64,000 bases of DNA from Isoetes taiwanensis (GCA_021234155.1 JAJEKV010000162.1:525449-589448), one strand, 5' to 3'. Counted from the first letter of the stretch, positions 34,720 to 47,586 are shown. The notes: generated by a model from the sequence alone, not told the origin. Program-made: numbers and translations.

Positions 34720-35590
34720 TATGCCTGAGCACCTTGGCATGTTGGAGCCTAGGTGGCATATTAGAGCCCGCACGGCATGTTGGAGCTACGTTGGCATGTT
34801 TGAGCCTAGGTGGCATGTTAGAGTCTAGGTGGCATGTTTGAGCCACCTTGGCATGTTTGAGCCTAGGTGGCATGTTGGGAGCCCACATGGCATGTCTGAG
34901 CCACCTTGGCATGTTGGAGCCTAGGTGGCATGTTGGAACCCGCGTGGCATGTTTGAGCCACCTTGGCATGTTTGAGCCTAGGTGGCAGGTTAGTGCCTAG
35001 GTGGCATGTTTGAGCCACCTTGGCATGTTGGAGCCTATGTGGCATGTTGGAGTCCGCATGGCATGTTTGAGCCACCTTGGCATATTCGAGCCACCTTGTC
35101 ATGTTTGAGCCTAGGTGGCATGTTCAAGCCTAGGTGGCATGCTTGAGCCACCTTGGCATGTTGGAGCCTAGGTGGCATGTTGGAGCCCGCATTGCATGTT
35201 TGAGCCACCTTGGCATATTTAAGCCACCTTGGCATGTTGAATCCTAGGTGGCATGTTAGAATCTAGGCGGCATGCTTGACCCACCTTGGCATATTTGAGT
35301 CTAGGTGGCTTGTTTGAGCCACCTTGCCATGTTGGAGCTCGTGTGGCATATTTGCGCCACCTTGGCATATTTAAGCCACCTTGTCATGTTGAATCCTAGG
35401 TGGTATGTTGAAGTCTAAGTGGCATGTTTGACCCACGTTGGCATGTTGGACTAGCCTAGGTGGCATGTTGGAACCTGCGTGGCATGTTTGAGCCACCTTG
35501 GTATGTTGGAGCCTTGGTGGCATGTTGTGAGCCACCTTGGCATCTTTCAGCCTATGTGCCATCTTCGAGCCCGCGTGGCATGTGGCATGT
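34720..35590 (-). repeat. 19-bp minisatellite array, - orientation, copy 4
   Basis: About 46 units by length. Its first and last units equal those of the longer arrays; a central block of units is missing. Confidence 0.97.
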
Positions 35591-36626
35591 TTTCAATTGC
35601 AGCTTCTTAACCATGTCTCAAGTGCAACCGACTAAAACTCAACCTCCATAATGTAAACCCTTCAATAACCTAGCAACACACAGTGTTTATGTTTCGTAGG
35701 CCATATCCTAGTCAGATTTGACCAGGACCTTGCACAATGTCATCACATAGAGGAAGGGTGTTGACACCAGAAGACGGATCTTAAAACCTTCCGGAAGCAG
35801 TTCGACCCAAAGGTCCTCTTTCGAAGAACCCTGGCCACGGACGGGCAACTTTTCGACTCCGGAATTGTGAACTGACTCTGTCAATGGACTTAAAACATCG
35901 ACATTACCCTAAGGACCAAGTTTCGTGGGCCGAACACCACCTCTTCTTTAAGAAGCGCCAAAGTAGCTCATGTCCAACACGTTCGTAGTGAATTAGCCTA
36001 AGAGGTGGGTGCGGAATACTGCCATGTAGAGGGTTCGTGTTTCTTTCGTTGCCAAAAGTGACTATATAACTTGGTCCCTAGGGTAATTTTGCCATTTCGG
36101 ACAATGTCGAATCTCCATTCCGGAGCTTTGTACTGCCCGAACGACAAAACACTTGGGTTTCTACACGGTCGACCGCAGGGCACTTCGCGGTTTGATATGT
36201 TCTCCCGGACGGATCTTGGATTTATTTGAACCTTCTCAAAGCAGGTTACTTGAAGGGCGGATTCAACGGTCGGATAGGGAAACCGAGCTCTGGGAGGGGG
36301 GGCATTGGCATTTTCCCTCCCGGAGGAGCACTGGTAGGAAATCTTTGCCTCGGAACCTTCTCCGAGGTTCGCCTCGGGTCCGGCCTCTCCCCTCTGGTGA
36401 GGAAGCCACGCAAAGTCCTGGCCTGGTTCGATTTGGGGAAGGCTGTCAGCGCTTTAAGTTCTTCAAGATCCCTCTATTCTATCCCTTGCCAAACTCCTTT
36501 ACCAAAAATTCCAAAGGTTATCATATCCATGTCACCACCATCTAGCCATGTCATCCAAAATTTGCCAACATCACCCAATGAAAAGAACAAAGATGGACAT
36601 CTTTTCATTTTTGGCCTAGTCAAGAC
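35591..36626 (+). repeat. Core plus opposite arm, copy 7
   Basis: Matches the other cores. Confidence 0.85.
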
Positions 36627-37105
36627 CAGGAATAGGTTCTGTACGTACGAAATTATTTTTCTGGACATAAAGTCCAAAAACAAAAATACGTATTTTTAGG
36701 CAAAATACGTATTTTTTGTATTTTTCACTCGCCGGCCGAAAAGAAGATTCGCGAAACCTTCAGTTTGTTTTGCTTACGAGAAAAATTGTTTATTTTGTTT
36801 ATTTGAAAAATAAAAAAAAATAAAAAATTAAATTAAATTTTTAGGCGTCCGGTTTAAACTTATACCGAGAAACTTTTTTAGGCAAAATAGTTTAAACCGA
36901 AGGTTTCGCTTACGCAATTTTTTTTTTTTTTTTTTTTAGTTTCGCGTAAAAAAAATTCCCGAAACTTTTTTAGCTTACGCGAAAAATTCCCGATCCCGGA
37001 ATTTTTTTTGGCCATATTTTTAACGTATTATACTTCAAATTTGTGCCGTATCATTCGAAAAATACATATTGAGTATAAAACGATATCTGATTGAACCTAT
37101 CCCCA
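36627..37105. mobile_element. hAT-type MITE, copy 5 (right end mutated)
   Basis: CAGGAATAGGTTC on the left; the right end reads GAACCTATCCCCA, and the flanking copy is ATCAAGAC instead of GTCAAGAC. Confidence 0.8.
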
Positions 37106-37151
37106 ATCAAGACTTGGCCTTGTTTTACTTGGAATGCTTGAGATTAGATGG

Positions 37152-39143
37152 TATGCCTGAGCACCTTGGCATGTTGGAGCCTAGGTGGCATATTAGAGCC
37201 CGCACGGCATGTTGGAGCTACGTTGGCATGTTTGAGCCTAGGTGGCATGTTAGAGTCTAGGTGGCATGTTTGAGCCACCTTGGCATGTTGGAGTCCACGT
37301 GGTATGTTTGAGCCACCTTGGCATGTTTGAGCCTAGGTGGCATGTTGGGAGCCCACATGGCATGTTGGAGCCCATGTGGCATGTTGGAGCCCACGTGGCA
37401 TGTTTGAGCCACCTTGGCATGTTAGAGTCACCTTGTCATGTTAGAGCCTAGGTGGCATGTTTGAGCCATCTTGGCATGCCTGAGCCACCTTGGCATGTTG
37501 GAGCCTAGGTGGCATGTTGGAGCCCACATGGCATGTTTGAGCCACCTTGGCCCCTAGGTGGCATGTTGGCGTGGCATGTTTGAGCCACCTTGGCATGTTT
37601 GAGCCACCTTGGCATGTTTGAGCCGAGTGGCATGTTTGAGCCGAGTGGCATGTTTGAGCCACCTTGGCATGGTAGGGCCTAGGTGGCATGTTGGAAGCCC
37701 ACGCGGCATGTTTGAGCCACCTTGGCATGTTTGAGCCGAGTGGCATGTTTGAGCCACCTTGGCATGTTAGAGCCTAGGAACCATGTTAGGAACCCACATG
37801 GCATGTTTGAGCCACCTTGGCATGTTGGAGCCTAGGTGGCATGTTGGAGCCAACATGGCATGTTTGAGCCACCTTGGCATGTTGGAGCACACATGACATG
37901 TTTGAGCCACCTTGGCATGTTTGACCCTAGGAGGCATGTTGGAGCCCCATGATGGCATGTTTGAGCCACCTTGGCATGTTTGAGCCTAGTGGTGGCATGT
38001 TTGAGCCACCTTGGCATGTTGGAGCCTAGGTGGCATGTTGGGAGCCCACATGGCATGTTTAAGCCACCTTGGCATGTTGGAGCCTAGGTGGCATGTTGGA
38101 AACCCACTGGCATGTTTGAGCCACCTTGACATGTTGGAGCCTAGGTGGCATGTTGGGAGCCCACATGGCATGTTTGAGCCACCTTGGCATGTTGGAGCCT
38201 ATGTGGCATGTTGGAGCCTATATGGCATGTTTGAGCCACCTTGGCATGTTTGAGCCTAGGTGGCATGTTGGAGCCTAGGTGGCATGTTTGAGCCACCTTG
38301 GCATGTTTGACCCTAGGTGGCATGTTGGAGCCCGCATGGGCATGTTTGAGCCACCTTGACATGATTGAGCCTAGTGGCATGTTTGAGCCACCTTGGCATG
38401 TTGGAGCCTAGATGGCATGTTGGGAGCCCACATGGCATGTCCCACAGCCACCTTGGCATGTTGGAGCCTAGGTGGCATGTTGGAACCCAAGGTGGCATGT
38501 TTATTTGAGCCACCTTGGCATGTTTGAGCCTAGGTGGCGTGGTTAGTGCCTAGGTGGCATGTTCGAGCCACCTTGGCATGTTGGAGCCTATGTGGCATGT
38601 TGGAGTCCGCATGGCATGTTTGAGCCACCTTGGCATATTCGAGCCACCTTGGCATGTTTGAGCCTAGGTGGCATGTTCAAGCCTAGGTGGCATGCTTGAG
38701 CCACCTTGGCATGTTGGAGCCTAGGTGGCATGTTGGAGCCCGCATGGCATGTTTGAGCCACCTTGGCATATTTAAGCCACCTTGGCATGTTGAATCCTAG
38801 GTGGCATGTTAGAATCTAGGCGGCATGCTTGACCCACCTTGGCATATTTGAGTCTAGGGTGCATGTTTGAGCCACCTTGCCATGTTGGAGCTCGTGTGGC
38901 ATGTTTGCGCCACCTTGGCATATTTAAGCCACCTTGTCATGTTGAATCCTAGGTGGTATGTTGAAGTCTAAATGGCATGTTTGACCCACGTTGGCATGTT
39001 GGACTAGCCTAGGTGGCATGTTGGAACCTGTGTGGCATGTTTGAGCCACCTTGGTATGTTGGAGCCTTGGTGGCATGTTGTGAGCCACCTTGGCATCTTT
39101 CAGCCTATGTGCCATCTTCGAGCCCGCGTGGCATGTGGCATGT
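37152..39143 (-). repeat. 19-bp minisatellite array, - orientation, copy 5
   Basis: About 105 units by length; unit order parallels 22953-24914, with more single-unit damage. Confidence 0.97.
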
Positions 39144-40180
39144 TTTCAATTGCAGCTTCTTAACCATGTCTCAAGTGCAACCGACTAAAACTCAACCTCC
39201 ATAATGTAAACCCTTCAATAACCTAGCAACACACAGGGTTTATGTTTCGTAGGCCATATCCTAGTCAGATTTGACCAGGACCTTGCACAATGTCATCACA
39301 TAGAGGAAGGGTGTTGACACTAGAAGACGGATCTTAAAACCTTCCGGAAGCAGTTCGACCCAAAGGTCCTCTTTCGAAGAACCCTGGCCACGGACGGGCA
39401 ACTTTTCGACTCCGGAATTGTGAACTGACTCTGTCAATGGACTCAAAACATCGACATTACCCTAAGGACCAAGTTTCGTGGGCCGAACACCACCTCTTCT
39501 TTAAGAAGCCCAAAAGTAGCTCATGTCCAACACGCTAAGTAGTGAATTAGCCTAAGAGGTGGGTGCGGAATACCGCCATGTAGAGGGTCTGTGTTTCTTT
39601 CGCTGCCAAAAGTGACTATATAACTTGGTCCCTAGGGTAATTTTGCCATTTCGGACAATGTCGAATCTCCATTCCATGAGACTTTGTAATGCCCTGAACG
39701 ACAAAACACTTGTTTCTACACAAATCGACCCAGGGCACTTCAGCGGTTTGATATGTTCTCCTGACGGATCTTGGATTTATTTGAACCTTCTCAAGGTTTA
39801 CTTGAAGGGCAGATTCAACGGTCGGATAGGGAAACTGAGCTCTGGGAGGGGGGGCATTGGCATTTTCCCTCCCGGAGGGGCACCGTAGGAAAGGCACCTC
39901 GGTAACCTTTCCGAGGTTAGATCTCCTGAGGTCTGGCCTCTCCCCTCGGTAAAGGAAGCCACGCCAAAGTCCTGGCCTGGTTCGATTTGGGGAAGGCTGT
40001 CAGCGCTTTAAGTTCTTCAAGATCCCTCTATTCTATCCCTTGCCAAACTCCTTTACCAAAAATTCCAAAGGTTATCATGTCCATGTCATCACCATCTAGC
40101 CATGTCACCCAAAATTTGCCAACATCACCCAATGAAAAGAACAAAGATGGACATCTTTTCATTTTTGGCCTAGTCAAGAC
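39144..40180 (+). repeat. Core plus opposite arm, copy 8
   Basis: The most diverged core, with small indels at 39505-39530 and 39670-39740. Confidence 0.8.
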
Positions 40181-40315
40181 CGGGGAATAGGTTAAGACGC
40201 GTCTGAAATTATTTTTCTGGACATAAAGTCCAAAAATACGTATTTTTAGGGAAAATACGTATTTTTTGTATTTTTCACTCGCCGGCCGGAAAAAAAAAAT
40301 TCGCGTAAGCGAACC
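40181..40315. mobile_element. Truncated hAT MITE at end of unit 3
   Basis: Begins CGGGGAATAGGTTAAG and ends TTCGCGTAAGCGAACC, as at 16346. Confidence 0.82.
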
Positions 40316-40913
40316 CCTTTACCTTTTCCTGTGCATTTTTCCTTTCTTTTTCCCCTTTCCTTCTTTCCCTTTTCCTTGCGCCTTTTTGCCCTTCACTTTT
40401 TCCCTTTAAGAGATCAAAGCATGATCAATCATAGTGGTGGGAAGTCGTGCGAGGTTTGATTCATGACATTTGAAAGGGCAAGGTTTAAGAGGAAAAAAGA
40501 ATAGAATATGGATTCGAAATAATTCCAGAAGGGCTTATTTCATAGTGCCGGCCAGTTCGCTTGCAGTCACAGATCATTCTCGAACCATGAATATCTCTTG
40601 CAAGACTTTGAAGAGCAAGATTTAGAAGGAAAAAAAATAGCGCGTGGATTCGAAATAATAACAGAAGGACTTATCTCCAGCCAGTTTGCTTGCAGTAACG
40701 GATCAATCTCGAACTATGAATAGCTCCTGCATATTTTTCAAACGGCTTCCACCATAGCCATGCCCTGGATTTGATGCACCTTGGATTCGGCGCACTGTAA
40801 TGCGGCTTGTTTAGGGTGTGATCTGGACCGTCGCGTGATCTAAATCAAATCTGGGCCGCCCGATCTAGGGCGACATACACAACAGACAAACACTAAAATT
40901 TTATTATATAGGA
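40316..40913 (-). mobile_element. Helitron 5' part, 3'-truncated by the composite block
   Basis: On the minus strand it starts TCCTATATAATAAAATTTTA at 40913, preceded by A, then GTGTTTGTCTGTTGTGTATG, a plant Helitron 5' style. Farther in, GCACGACTTCCCACCAC and a purine tract (40316-40420 on the minus strand) match the purine-rich family. No 3' hairpin; the sequence stops at the end of macro-unit 3. Confidence 0.6.
40471..40732 (+). repeat. ~130-bp two-copy tandem repeat
   Basis: TGGATTCGAAATAAT ... CAGAAGG-CTTAT ... GCCAGTT-GCTTGCAGT ... TGAATA-CTC-TGCA occurs twice (about 40471-40602 and 40609-40732), with moderate divergence, inside the Helitron fragment. Confidence 0.75.
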
Positions 40914-41062
40914 TATAAGAAGATACTACGGTTGATTTTGCAATCCAAAATTATATGAACTCTGCCTTCTTTCAGAAGGCCAGTGATATTAAAGGTAAAA
41001 CAACAGAGTAAACCCCAATTAGCACGGAGAAAATACAATAAAAAATATAATAAGATAATGTA

Positions 41063-41823
41063 CTAGTAATAGTGCCCAGTGTTGCTGGCCATAAGTTGGA
41101 AACCTGTGTGGATAGAAACCTATTCAGTCCAGACGTCTTTTCATGAATCTAATATAATAGAAATCAAGCCCAGTGTTATTGAGCTATAAAAGGTTTTTGT
41201 GCATTTAATACCCTTCCCCTTCCCTTTTCTTTTTGCTCTATCCCGTGTTTCTCCTTTTCCTCATTATCCTACACACTTTCCTTTTTTCGTTTCCCCTTTT
41301 TTTTATTTTGCCCACACGTTATCTTTTTTCCTTCTCCCTTTTTGTTTTTTTAGCCCCCTTCTCCCTCCCATTCCCTTCCCTTTCCCCTTCCCCTTTTTCC
41401 CTTTCCCTTTCCCTTTTTACTAACAGGCTTTTTCTCTTCCCTTTTTATTGTCTCCCCACCCTCCTATTTTTCCCTTTCCTTTTCCCCTTTCTTTTTCTTT
41501 TTCTTTTCCCATGCCTTTTTTTTTCTTCTCTTTTCCCCACCTTTTCATATGCCCCTTTTCTTCCTTTCCCCACCCTCTTCCTCTTTATACTATGCCCTTT
41601 TCCCCTTCTCTTTTCCTATTTTCCTTTCCCCTTTTCCTCGTGCATTTTCTCCCTTCCCTTCCCCCATTTCCCTTGTGCCTTTTCCTCATGCTTTTTTCTC
41701 TTTTCTTTCCTCCTTCCTTTTCATTGTTGTGTTCCCTTTTTCTTTTCTAGTTATGCCTCTTTTCATTTGCTTTTCTCCACCTTTTTCATTAGGGTAGTTG
41801 CACGAAAGGGTGTCTCATATCTA
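41063..41823 (-). mobile_element. Helitron 3' half, purine-rich family (5' end lost)
   Basis: CTAG at 41063-41066, followed on the minus strand by T, and hairpin GCCAGCaacaCTGGGC mark the 3' end. Its first ~215 bp are the inverted counterpart of 43678-43890. C/T-rich on + from 41208 to 41790. It abuts the intact element at 41824 head to head, with its own 5' end missing. Confidence 0.7.
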
Positions 41824-43890
41824 TCTTATATTATAATGTTATATCGTATTGAATGGATCAAGCCCTAATTTAAATGGCTGAGATCATCTGATTGAAAATG
41901 AAGGCTGAGATTTATCGCACGACTCTCCACTATCGTGATTAGTCATAATTTGATTTCTTAAGGTGAAAGAAAAAGGAAAAGGGAGGTAAGGCACGGGTAA
42001 AATGGAAAAGGGAAGGAAAAAGGGCATGGAAAAAAGAGGAAAAGGAAAAAAGGCAAAGGGAAAAATGGCAAAAATGGCAATGAAAAAAATGAAAACAAGA
42101 ATAGAAATAGAGAGGGAGAAAGGGAAGGGTGGGAAAAGGAGACAAAGGTAAGGGAAAAGGGTGGGAAAAAAGGGGACGAACAAAGCATATGGGAAAGGGG
42201 GAAGAGAAAGGAAAAAAGAAAAAGGGAGATTGAATGCGAAAAAGGGAACCTGGAAAAAAGACATGAGGAAAAGGGCAAAAGGAAGGGGGAAAGGGCATGG
42301 GAAAAAAGGAAAGAGGAAAATGGTGAAGAAAAGAGGAAAAGGGAAGCGAAAAGATAGTATCGAAAAAAGAAAGGGAAAAGGTTAGAGAGAAAAGGTGAAG
42401 AAAAATGAGAGGGGAAGGGGAAAATGGCATGGAAAAAGAGAAAGGGAAACGGGAAAAGAAAAAGAGAGGGGAAAAAGGAAGATAAAAAGGCATCGAGAAA
42501 AGGGAAATAGGGAAGGGGTGAGAAAAATGTGGGGAAAAAGCTGAATAGGAAAAGGGCGGAAGAAGGGGACGAACAAAGTGCATGGGAAAAGGGAAAGGGA
42601 AAGGAAAAAAGAAAAAGGGAGATGGAAAGGGGAAAAGGGAACCTACAAAAATGGCACGAGAAAAAGTAGGCAAAAGGGAAGGCAGGAAGGGCATGCAAAA
42701 AAAAAAGGGAAAAGGGAAAGGGTGAAGGAAGAGAAAAAGGGAAGCAAAATAGGACATCCAAAAAAGAAAGGGAAAAGGATAGAGAGAAAAGGTGAGGAAA
42801 GAGGAGAAGGCAAGGTGAAAATGGCATAGAAAAAGAGACAGAGAAAGGGGAAAAGAAAAAGAGAGGGGGAAAAGGAAGATAAAAAGGCACCGAGAAAAAA
42901 GAAAGATGGAAAGGGTGGGAAAAGGAGGAAAAGGGAGGTGGAAAAGGGTGGAGAGCAAGGAATGGAAAAAGAGGAAGAGAGTAAGGGGAAAGGGGGACAA
43001 GAAAAAAGGGAAGAGGGAAAGGATGAGGAAAGGGAAAAAAGGAAGGGAAAAAGAGCATGAGAAAGGAAAAAAAAAAAGGAGAAAAGGGGAAAGAGGAAGA
43101 GGGAAAAGACGGAGGAGGATGGGGAAAAAAGGAAAAGGGGCACATAAAAAAGGTGGAGAAATGCGAATGAAAAGAGGCATAAGAAAAGGAAAAGGGAAAG
43201 CGAAAATGAAAAGGAAGGAGGAAAGGGAAAGGGAAAGGGAAAGGGAAAAAGGGCACAGAGAAAAGCGAAAGGGTGGGAAAGGGAATGGAAAGGAAAAAAG
43301 AAAAAGGAAGCGGAAAAGGAGGAAAAAGGGCACTAGGAAAAGGGGAGAGGGAAATAGAAAATGAGAAGGGAAAAAGAGCACAGGATAAAGAGGAAGAGGG
43401 TGGAAAAGGAAGAAAAGGGCCACATGAAAAGGTGGGGAAAAGAGAAGCAAAAAAAAAAAAAAAAGAAAGGAAAAGAAAGGGGAAAATTGGAACGGTGGGA
43501 AAAGGATGAAGAGGGAAGACAAAAAGCCTATCAGAGAGAGAGAAAGGGAAAGGGAAATATGGGAAGGGGAAGGGAAGGGGAGGGCATGGTGAAGGGGGCT
43601 AAAAGCAGGAGGGGGGGGAAGGGAGGAAGGGGAAAAGATAACGTGCAGGAAAAATAAGAACAAAGGGAAAAAGAAAAAGGAAAGTGTGTAGGATAATGAG
43701 GAAAAGGGGAAACATAGAATAGAGCAAAAAACAAAGGGAAGGGTATTAAATGCACAAAAACCTTTTACAGCTCAGCAGTACTGGGCTTGGTTTGTATTAT
43801 ATTGATTTATGAAAAGAAGACTGGACTGAATAGGTTTCCATCCACATAGGTTCCCAACTTATGCCCAGCAACGCTGGGCACCATTACTAG
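41824..43890 (+). mobile_element. Full-length purine-rich Helitron (2.07 kb)
   Basis: Starts TCTTATATTATAATGTTATA after A (41823). Ends with hairpin GCCCAGCaacGCTGGGC, then ACCATTACTAG, with T following (43891). From about 41960 to 43680 the + strand is almost only A and G, in GGGAAAAGG-like units. No Rep/helicase gene, so non-autonomous. It is the best reference copy for the family in this window. Confidence 0.82.
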
Positions 43891-43891
43891 T

Positions 43892-44236
<345 letters not shown>

Positions 44237-45889
44237 CGGACTCTCTCGAATTCTCCTCCCAACCGATTCAATTTGTTCCCAAATCAATCGAACCTAAAAA
44301 ATCAGAAAGCCTCATTTTGATCTTGTTTTTACAGTGGCTGAATTCATTGTTTTGGGTGAGAAAGCTATGGAAGAGGGTAGGTTGGAAGCAAGAGCATTGG
44401 ACTCTACTGATAAATCGGATCAGGCCAAAAACCCAACAAGTTCCCAAGGGAGGTCAAAACGAAAATCTTGTGATGCTGGATATGTGACAAAAGGTGTAAG
44501 AAGAAAGGTGAATGAAGCTGTTGATCTTATAGTGCATCAAGTCTCTAATTTGGACCCAAAACACCAAATTACTTTTGCCAATCGACTCTTGCAGGATAAA
44601 AGGTTATGTTTTCTATTCGAACCCATCCTTGGGAAGCCCGAAGAGGCTATTGTGAAGGAAAAAATGGTAAAAAATCTTAGGGATGGCCTTCAAGAGGTCA
44701 AAACAGTAAATAGCAATGATAAACTTGCTACTAAACACTCTGTTCTTGCTATGGTAGTTGGAAAAGAGGAAGAATCATTGAAGCGTACAAAGGCAGCCAA
44801 ATTGTTGAAATTACATCCACAGAATATGAGCCTTGCAGCAAAAAGAAGGAAGGAAATGTCATTGGGTGGAGCAAATCTGTGGGCATTAGCAGGTCGAAAA
44901 CCCAGAACAAATGTTGTAGATCAAGCTATGAAGAATTTGATTGCCCAATTTTGGTTGGATAACACAAAAGTCTCACCAAAAGTTAGAGATGTCATGAAGA
45001 AAAGGACACAGGCAATTCAATACATTGACATTACACAGGTACAAATTATACATTGCCTTGATTTGATTATACAAATATATGTACTTGGGTGTTATTATTT
45101 ACATTGAAACAATATTCATAATTCTTTCTAATTTACCTTATGAGTGTAATAATAGGAAAATTTACTTTGCTTTATGGTTGTACAAGTTCTGAAATTCTGT
45201 TTTACATTTCTTCCCAATTGCTCAAATTCATCCTGGATATGTATTACAGTGGTAGACACTTGAAAGTAAGGATGTGAAAGATGTAGGATGTGTAATAGAT
45301 GTGAAAGCTGTAATAAATGTAGGATGTGGACAAGATTGTAATCTGTATGTGAAGCTATACTAGATGTAATAGAAATCTTGAAACTGTATTGATGTAAACT
45401 CTGTTACTATGCATTTTACAGGCTAAATTATTTCAGAACTTTGTGGATCAACATCCCGACGTTGGAATTGGCATTAAACAGTTTATATACTTAATAGAGA
45501 AGCTAAAAGAAAGAAACACTTGTTGTTGTGTCAAACACGAGCAAGCAGATTTGTTTAGGAAGGCATTTAATATGATGAGATCAAAAATCCATGAGAATTG
45601 CTCTTGCAATTGTAGAATTTGCAATTCAGAAGATAATGCTGGAATTTGTCAGGCAAAGAAAAGGACATTTGAGAATGTCAGCATGCTTTAGAGAGCCATG
45701 GTATGTGACAAACAGAAGATGAGGAGTGGCACTATCTAAAATGTAGAAGTTCAGCTTGTGGAAATTGTGGAAAAAAGAAGATTGAATTATGTCCAAGGGA
45801 GGAGAGTGAAAGCATTGAAGAACCTGTTGCATGGCAAGCCTATAGCTATGTTAATGAACCTTCAAAGAAAGGAACTTCTCGAAGGCTGA

Positions 45890-45900
45890 AGCTGATTGAC
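45890..45900 (+). repeat. Target-site duplication of retroelement, left
   Basis: AGCTGATTGAC, repeated at 47615-47625 after the poly(A). Confidence 0.85.
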
Positions 45901-47586
45901 GAGGATGGCGCTAGGGTTTTGCGGTTAGGGCGGCGGCAGGCGGCCGCCCATCTCTCTTGCAGCTAATATTGCTCTGTTTCTTGCTGGAAGAGTGGTCGAA
46001 GGATCACTAGCTTCTTCGTTCAGTGGCTCTCTTGCAGATTAAAGAAGGGTGCTTAGCCTCAACGATTTAGGCCTGTGGTAGAGGGAACTTCCAGAGCTCG
46101 CCTTAGCTCTGAAGATCCCTTCAATGCAAGGTTTATAGATAGATTCGTCGCCCCGCCTTTCTTCTGTGACTTAACCATAAGACAAGAAGCTATTTGGGCA
46201 TCAATATGGCCTTTTGCTCGCTCTATCTTTTGCTCAGAAGAAGTAGCAATCTTTCTGGTATGCTCTATTCCCTTTCTTGATGTGTATACTTGGCCAGCAT
46301 CACTCAGATTCAGGACGGATATGCTGCACAAGCTTTCTTTCTCGGGTTCAGGTGTTAGGCTGCACTCATTGTAGCTTCTATGCGACTGCACTCACTGCAG
46401 TCAAGGGCGCTGCACTCACTGTAGCTTCTTGGGATTTAAATGTCAAGATATTGGTTCTCGTTACTTCATTCTTGAAAGGTATTTGAGCAGTAATAGTTGG
46501 TTGTGGTTTCTTCCATTTTCAACATGAAGTTACAGAATATTTTCTTAGTTCATCTGTGAATGCATTTGGATAAAGTTGGGGCAAGCAAGAGCCTAGATTT
46601 TGTGCAGTTTTACTATTTGAGATTCTTACCTACACTTGATTCAGTTCTGGGTTTATCATGAGTGTAATCTACTACAAGCGAGGCACAGTGAGAAGAGTGC
46701 ATTGGCATATTTAGCCGGCAGCTAAGGGTATTGTTATAGCAGTGACTGGCTTGGAGTTGAGTAGACTTGAGACTTATTTAGTCTTCTTGTTCTTGAGAAT
46801 GCCCCTTCGTATGAAATTCTTCGGGGTGACTTAAGGGTGTGCGAAGGAGGCCTTTCAGGAATAGTAGACTTTAGCTGGAATGTGTCTTGTTGTAGTTGAG
46901 GGCTTTGGATGTATGTGTTGTGCAGTCTTGCTCAGTTTAGCCACAATTGTTTCGGATGTTTAGCTTATGATTTTCGAAAGATTTTGCCTCTTTCATGTTG
47001 TCCCTCTTCCATCCCAGCTGGAAGGAGGGGTGGGCTTCAGGGATCTGCATCAAGAAAACAATCTGCAGCAGGGTTAGGATTCAATAAGGCATGGGACGGG
47101 AGGACCATATGTCTTTATAGCTGCTCCCTAATGGCGGGTAGAGCGCAGCGATCTTAAAACTCAAGCAAATGTCATGGACAAACGGAGTGAATGTGGACCA
47201 CCCTGTTGGGGGAGGCTCTTGTATCTGTATTCCAAGGAAGATGGTGAGAATGTGTACTCTTAAGTACAAGAAATTGGAAAAGAGTAATCCTTCTTCCAGT
47301 AGTACTGCGGTATATAGAATAGGGGTCGAGTTAATGCGAGGGATGAAGCCTCCACTCCATTGTTCGTGTCTCTTGCATTCTCGGAGGTGGAACTTAAAGG
47401 AGTATCATCTGCAGGTAAATCAGGATCGCTCACTTTGAGATGGATTGTCCAATGGTGTTTTTTACCTTTATCTCCACCCTTGGGAGATCTTGTGCTGTTA
47501 AGTTTTAGGTTATCTGGCTACTATGGAGCCATGAATAAATGTATTTATTTACATACTATTAATAAAAACTAAAATATCTTGCCTTC

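Larger units (their letters stand above)
26063..40315 (+). repeat. Composite macro-unit 3 (14.3 kb, about 8.8 kb without the MULE)
   Basis: Gene fragment 26063-26610, + array 26611-27218, arm B 27219-27631, MULE insertion, rest of arm B 33081-33194, core+arm, MITE, - array, core+arm, MITE, - array, core+arm, truncated MITE ending TTCGCGTAAGCGAACC at 40315. Its design equals unit 2. After it the sequence switches to a C/T-rich Helitron fragment. Confidence 0.85.

Noticed and set aside
11086-39204. Many ORFs of repeated peptides such as CHLGSNMPRWLKHAK
   Set aside because: Automatic consequence of a stop-free 19-bp unit read in any frame; not annotated as genes.
41199-43755. Long ORFs up to 574 codons in C/T- or A/G-rich DNA
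   Set aside because: Same composition artefact; stops are rare because one strand lacks T and the other lacks A.
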